Shown here one piece after another: positions 30,921 to 33,170 of a stretch of DNA of 33,170 bases (positions are counted from its first letter, which is position 1; each line of letters begins with the position of its first letter). A program made the translations under genes and the position numbers. This DNA comes from Acidobacteriota bacterium. Its GTDB lineage: Bacteria > Acidobacteriota > Terriglobia > Acidiferrales > UBA7541. The stretch lies in NCBI GenBank assembly GCA_003140295.1, contig PLJR01000080.1, positions 1,255 to 34,424 on the forward strand, given 5' to 3'. Under the pieces are notes generated by a model, which worked only from the letters and a program-made list of their open reading frames with translations, searched no databases and had not been told where the DNA came from.

Positions 30921-31628
30921 CTACTTCTTGGCAGGTTTCTCCGGCTTCTCTTCAGCCTCGGCGCCTTCTTCGCCCTCTTCAGCTTCCTTCTTGCCCTTCT
31001 TGATGACCTCGGGCTCCGCCGGAGTCGCCGTTTCCGCAGCCACCGCCTCGACCGGCTTCTCTTCCTCGACGCGCAACGCCACAACGTGCGCGATCACGCG
31101 CGTCGGGTCCGTCAGCAGCCGTAACTTGTCCGTATCGATGGGCAAATCCGCGGCACGCAGTTGCTGGTTGAGCATCAGCCCACTCACATCCACGCGAAAT
31201 TCGGCGGGAATCTCCGAGGGCAGGCACTCAATTTCCACATCGCGGGTAACCATTTCAAAAATCCCGCCCTGCAGCTTCACGCCCTGCGGATCGCCGAATG
31301 TATGCACCGGCACTCGGACGCGCATGCGCACGTCCATCGCAATGCGCAGCAAATCCACGTGCAGCAGCGAGCCGGCCACCGGATCCACTTGCCAGTCCTT
31401 CACGATGGCCGTGTGCTCGCCGCCAGGCAGTTTCACTTTGAAGATGGTGTTGTGTCCCGATTCCGAGCGCAAAATCACGCCCAACTGCTTGGCATTCACC
31501 GAAACGGTGACCGCCGCTTCCGGCCCGCCATAGAGCACGCCGGGAACGTTTCCCGTCCGGCGCATCCTCCGCGCCGAATTCTTGCCGCGATCTTCGCGCG
31601 GCTTGGCTTCGACAATAATCTGATCCAT
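30921..31628 (-). CDS. rplY: 50S ribosomal protein bL25 (Ctc form) with acidic-basic tail
   Basis: 5S rRNA-binding protein of the long Ctc/TL5 type, 235 residues. The N-terminal L25 domain has IIVEAKPREDRGKNSARRMRRTGNVPGVLYGG and KDWQVDPVAGSLLHVDLLRI. The C-terminal TL5 domain follows (VRVPVHTFGDPQGVKLQGGIFEMVTRDVEIECLPSEIP). The last 35 residues are a low-complexity mix of Glu, Lys and Ala (KKGKKEAEEGEEGAEAEEKP), beyond the usual end. AGGGGAAAGAC precedes the ATG. It lies between prs and pth, the common prs-ctc-pth order. Confidence 0.95.
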   Translation of the reverse strand: MDQIIVEAKPREDRGKNSARRMRRTGNVPGVLYGGPEAAVTVSVNAKQLGVILRSESGHNTIFKVKLPGGEHTAIVKDWQVDPVAGSLLHVDLLRIAMDVRMRVRVPVHTFGDPQGVKLQGGIFEMVTRDVEIECLPSEIPAEFRVDVSGLMLNQQLRAADLPIDTDKLRLLTDPTRVIAHVVALRVEEEKPVEAVAAETATPAEPEVIKKGKKEAEEGEEGAEAEEKPEKPAKK

Positions 31629-31756
31629 GTCTTTCCCCTTAACCTAACATTTGCCGTAACATTCGCACGCCCCGCCAGTGAAACTCGTGCACCACTAATC
31701 CCCGGTCCGCCAATCTGCCGATTGGCCATCCAACATCGCCGCGACGCGCATTTGCT

Positions 31757-31780
31757 AGCGCAGGCACTCCTGCCTGCGCT
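31757..31780. repeat. perfect 10-base-pair hairpin in the prs-rplY gap
   Basis: AGCGCAGGCA-CTCC-TGCCTGCGCT: a perfect inverted repeat with a 4-base loop in the 178-base gap. There is no T-run on either side, so it is not a standard terminator; it has the look of a REP-type palindrome or an mRNA-stabilising hairpin. Confidence 0.6.
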
Positions 31781-31806
31781 CTTTGCCGCGATCCCCACCA
31801 CACCAC

Positions 31807-32769
31807 CTAGTTGAATAGCTCGCTGATCGAAGTTTCCTCGTGAATCGACCGAATGCCGCGCGCAAACAGTTCGGCTACGCTCAGTACTTTGATCTTCGAT
31901 ACCTCTTGCGCCGCCGCACACAGCGGAACCGAATCTGTCACCACGACCTCACTAATCGGCGACCGGCATATGCGCTCTACCGCCGGGCCGGACAGCACCG
32001 CGTGCGTGCACGCCGCGAACACTTGGGTCGCACCCTCCTTCAACAATGCCTCCACCGTCTTTACCAACGTTCCCGCGGTATCGATGATGTCGTCCACAAT
32101 CAGCGCCGGCATGCCACGCACGTCGCCGATCAAGTGCATCACTTCGCTCACATCCACGTCCACCCGCCGCTTATCGACAATCGCCAGTGGCGCATCCAGC
32201 TTTTTCGCGAAGGCCCGCGCGCGCTCCACGCCTCCCGCGTCCGGCGAAACCACCGTCAGGTTCCCCAGCTTCCGCTGCTTGAAATATTCCACCAGCACCG
32301 GCGAGGCGTACAAGTGATCCACCGGCACGTTGAAATATCCCTGTATCTGCGGCGCGTGCAAATCCAGCGTCAATGCCCGGGTCGCCCCTGCCGTTTCCAG
32401 CAGGTCGGCCACCAGCTTCGCTGAAATTGGTACGCGCGGCTTATCCTTGCGATCTTGCCGCGCATACGCGTAATAGGGAACCACCGCGGTCACCCGCCAG
32501 GCCGAGGCCCGCTTGAATGCATCGATCATCAGCAGCAACTCGAAAAGATTACTGTCCACCGGCGTGGAACACGGCTGCACCACAAAAACGTCCGCGCCTC
32601 GCACATTCTCCAGAATCTGAAAGTAAATCTCCCCGTCGCTGAAGCGCCCCAGCTTCGCTCGCCCCGGCGCCACGCCCAGATACGTGCAGATCCGCCGGGC
32701 CAGCTCCGGAAACGCGCTTCCCGCAAAAATCTTGAACTTGTCGTCCGCCAGGCTGATTAAATCAGTCAA
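31807..32769 (-). CDS. prs: ribose-phosphate pyrophosphokinase
   Basis: Makes PRPP from ribose 5-phosphate and ATP for nucleotide, histidine and tryptophan synthesis; the apt product in this window uses it. 320 residues, normal length. Motifs: FAGSAFPELARRICTYLGV, GRFSDGEIYFQILENVRGADVFVVQPC, VPYYAYARQDRKDKPRVPISAKLVADLL, VVSPDAGGVERARAFAKKL and the PRPP-binding LIVDDIIDTAGTL. The start codon is TTG 32769 with GAGGGA at normal spacing; no ATG fits. It begins 22 bases after the ispE stop and is likely co-transcribed with it. Confidence 0.97.
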   Translation of the reverse strand: MTDLISLADDKFKIFAGSAFPELARRICTYLGVAPGRAKLGRFSDGEIYFQILENVRGADVFVVQPCSTPVDSNLFELLLMIDAFKRASAWRVTAVVPYYAYARQDRKDKPRVPISAKLVADLLETAGATRALTLDLHAPQIQGYFNVPVDHLYASPVLVEYFKQRKLGNLTVVSPDAGGVERARAFAKKLDAPLAIVDKRRVDVDVSEVMHLIGDVRGMPALIVDDIIDTAGTLVKTVEALLKEGATQVFAACTHAVLSGPAVERICRSPISEVVVTDSVPLCAAAQEVSKIKVLSVAELFARGIRSIHEETSISELFN

Positions 32770-32791
32770 GGCTTTCCCTCGGGATCACAGG

Positions 32792-33170
32792 CTAATACCC
32801 TCCGGTGAATACGCCGGCGGCACCCCACAATGCGCGTGTGTAGGCCCTTCGCGATTGCGTCGTGCTCAGGAAGACGCGATCTTCCGGAAACTTCTGGGCG
32901 GCTCGGCGCGCCTGCGCTGGGTTTCGGAATATTGCAAACACCGCCGAACCGCTACCCGCCAGCGAGGCCTCCGCGGCTCCGTACTTGAGCAACTCGCGCC
33001 GGATACGGCCCAGGCGCGGATACCACGGGAAAACGGCTGGCTCGAAATCGTTCGAGAGACCGGCCCCCCGCAGGCTCCAGCATAGAGCGCAGAAACACCA
33101 CAGTTTAGATATTGCATCCTGTTTTGTCAATCGTGGGCCGCCCTTCCTGGCCAAAGCCCTGGCCAAAGCC
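32792..33170 (-). CDS. ispE: 4-diphosphocytidyl-2-C-methyl-D-erythritol kinase, C-terminal part (5' end outside window)
   Basis: The minus-strand frame is open to the window edge, so this is the 3' part of the gene. NDFEPAVFPWYPRLGRIRREL and the GHMP-kinase motif AGSGSAVFAIF identify the C-terminal domain of IspE, which phosphorylates the MEP-pathway intermediate made by IspD. The product is then cyclised by IspF. The segment LWCFCALCWSLRG between LTKQDAISK and LSNDFE is unusually rich in Trp and Cys. The ORF-track start at 33166 is only the window edge. It is followed by prs after 22 bases. Confidence 0.88.
   Translation of the reverse strand, partial: ALARALARKGGPRLTKQDAISKLWCFCALCWSLRGAGLSNDFEPAVFPWYPRLGRIRRELLKYGAAEASLAGSGSAVFAIFRNPAQARRAAQKFPEDRVFLSTTQSRRAYTRALWGAAGVFTGGY
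33147..33170. repeat. 12-base tandem repeat inside ispE at the window edge
   Basis: CTGGCCAAAGCC occurs twice in direct succession and encodes a repeated Ala-Leu-Ala-Arg. More copies may lie beyond the window. Confidence 0.7.

Noticed and set aside
1-33170. tRNA, rRNA, insertion sequences, prophage or defence genes
   Set aside because: I saw no tRNA-type arms, transposase motifs, integrase, terminal inverted repeats or defence-system domains; the content is housekeeping and envelope functions.

Overview
The window looks like chromosomal core DNA from an acidobacterium (Acidobacteriota, probably a Terriglobia-type lineage). This is an inference. It rests on the high-GC diderm gene content, the VWFA-related secreted protein at the left edge, the RuvX-MltG pair followed by two unrecognised proteins, and the gene order ispE-prs-rplY-pth-rpsF-rpsR-rplI-dnaB. 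I see no tRNA, rRNA, insertion sequence, prophage or CRISPR array. Genes are densely packed, often with 4-base start/stop overlaps.

Layout. 1-3.2 kb (+): end of a VWFA-related protein, folP (dihydropteroate synthase) and a secreted M28 zinc peptidase. 3.2-6.2 kb (+): ruvX, mltG and two unknown proteins in a tightly coupled run. 6.2-10.5 kb (+): a lipoprotein, a FtsX/LolC-like ABC permease, a LolD-like ATPase, a small one-helix membrane protein and a LolA-like periplasmic protein, which together look like a compact lipoprotein- or lipid-handling export cluster. 10.5-12.4 kb: ada (-) facing away from a PilZ-domain gene (+). 12.5-15.3 kb: a HAD phosphatase behind a leader with notable inverted repeats, a secreted protein of unknown function (-), acylphosphatase and apt. 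15.3-20.4 kb (-): alr, a membrane PIN/TRAM protein, ispD, ispF and rlmB. 20.7-27 kb (+): a small Cys/His-rich secreted protein followed by a three-part heavy-metal-type RND efflux system (TolC-like, adaptor, pump). 27-33.2 kb (-): ispE (partial), prs, rplY, pth, rpsF, rpsR, rplI and dnaB, a translation/replication cluster.

How the genes work together. Three MEP-pathway isoprenoid genes occur in two places (ispDF and ispE). The efflux operon supplies all three layers of an envelope-spanning pump. The ABC/Lol-like cluster provides inner-membrane, periplasmic and lipid-anchored parts of one putative transfer route.

Most unusual observations: (1) several genes carry short tandem or direct repeats that include or directly follow their stop codon, clearest after pth (three exact 12-mers plus degenerate copies) and rpsF; (2) the Lol-like cluster; (3) a foldable leader before the HAD gene; (4) matched low-complexity extensions on the partner ribosomal proteins S6 and S18; (5) the small Cys/His protein heading the metal-efflux operon. 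All calls come from reading the sequence; no database search was run.
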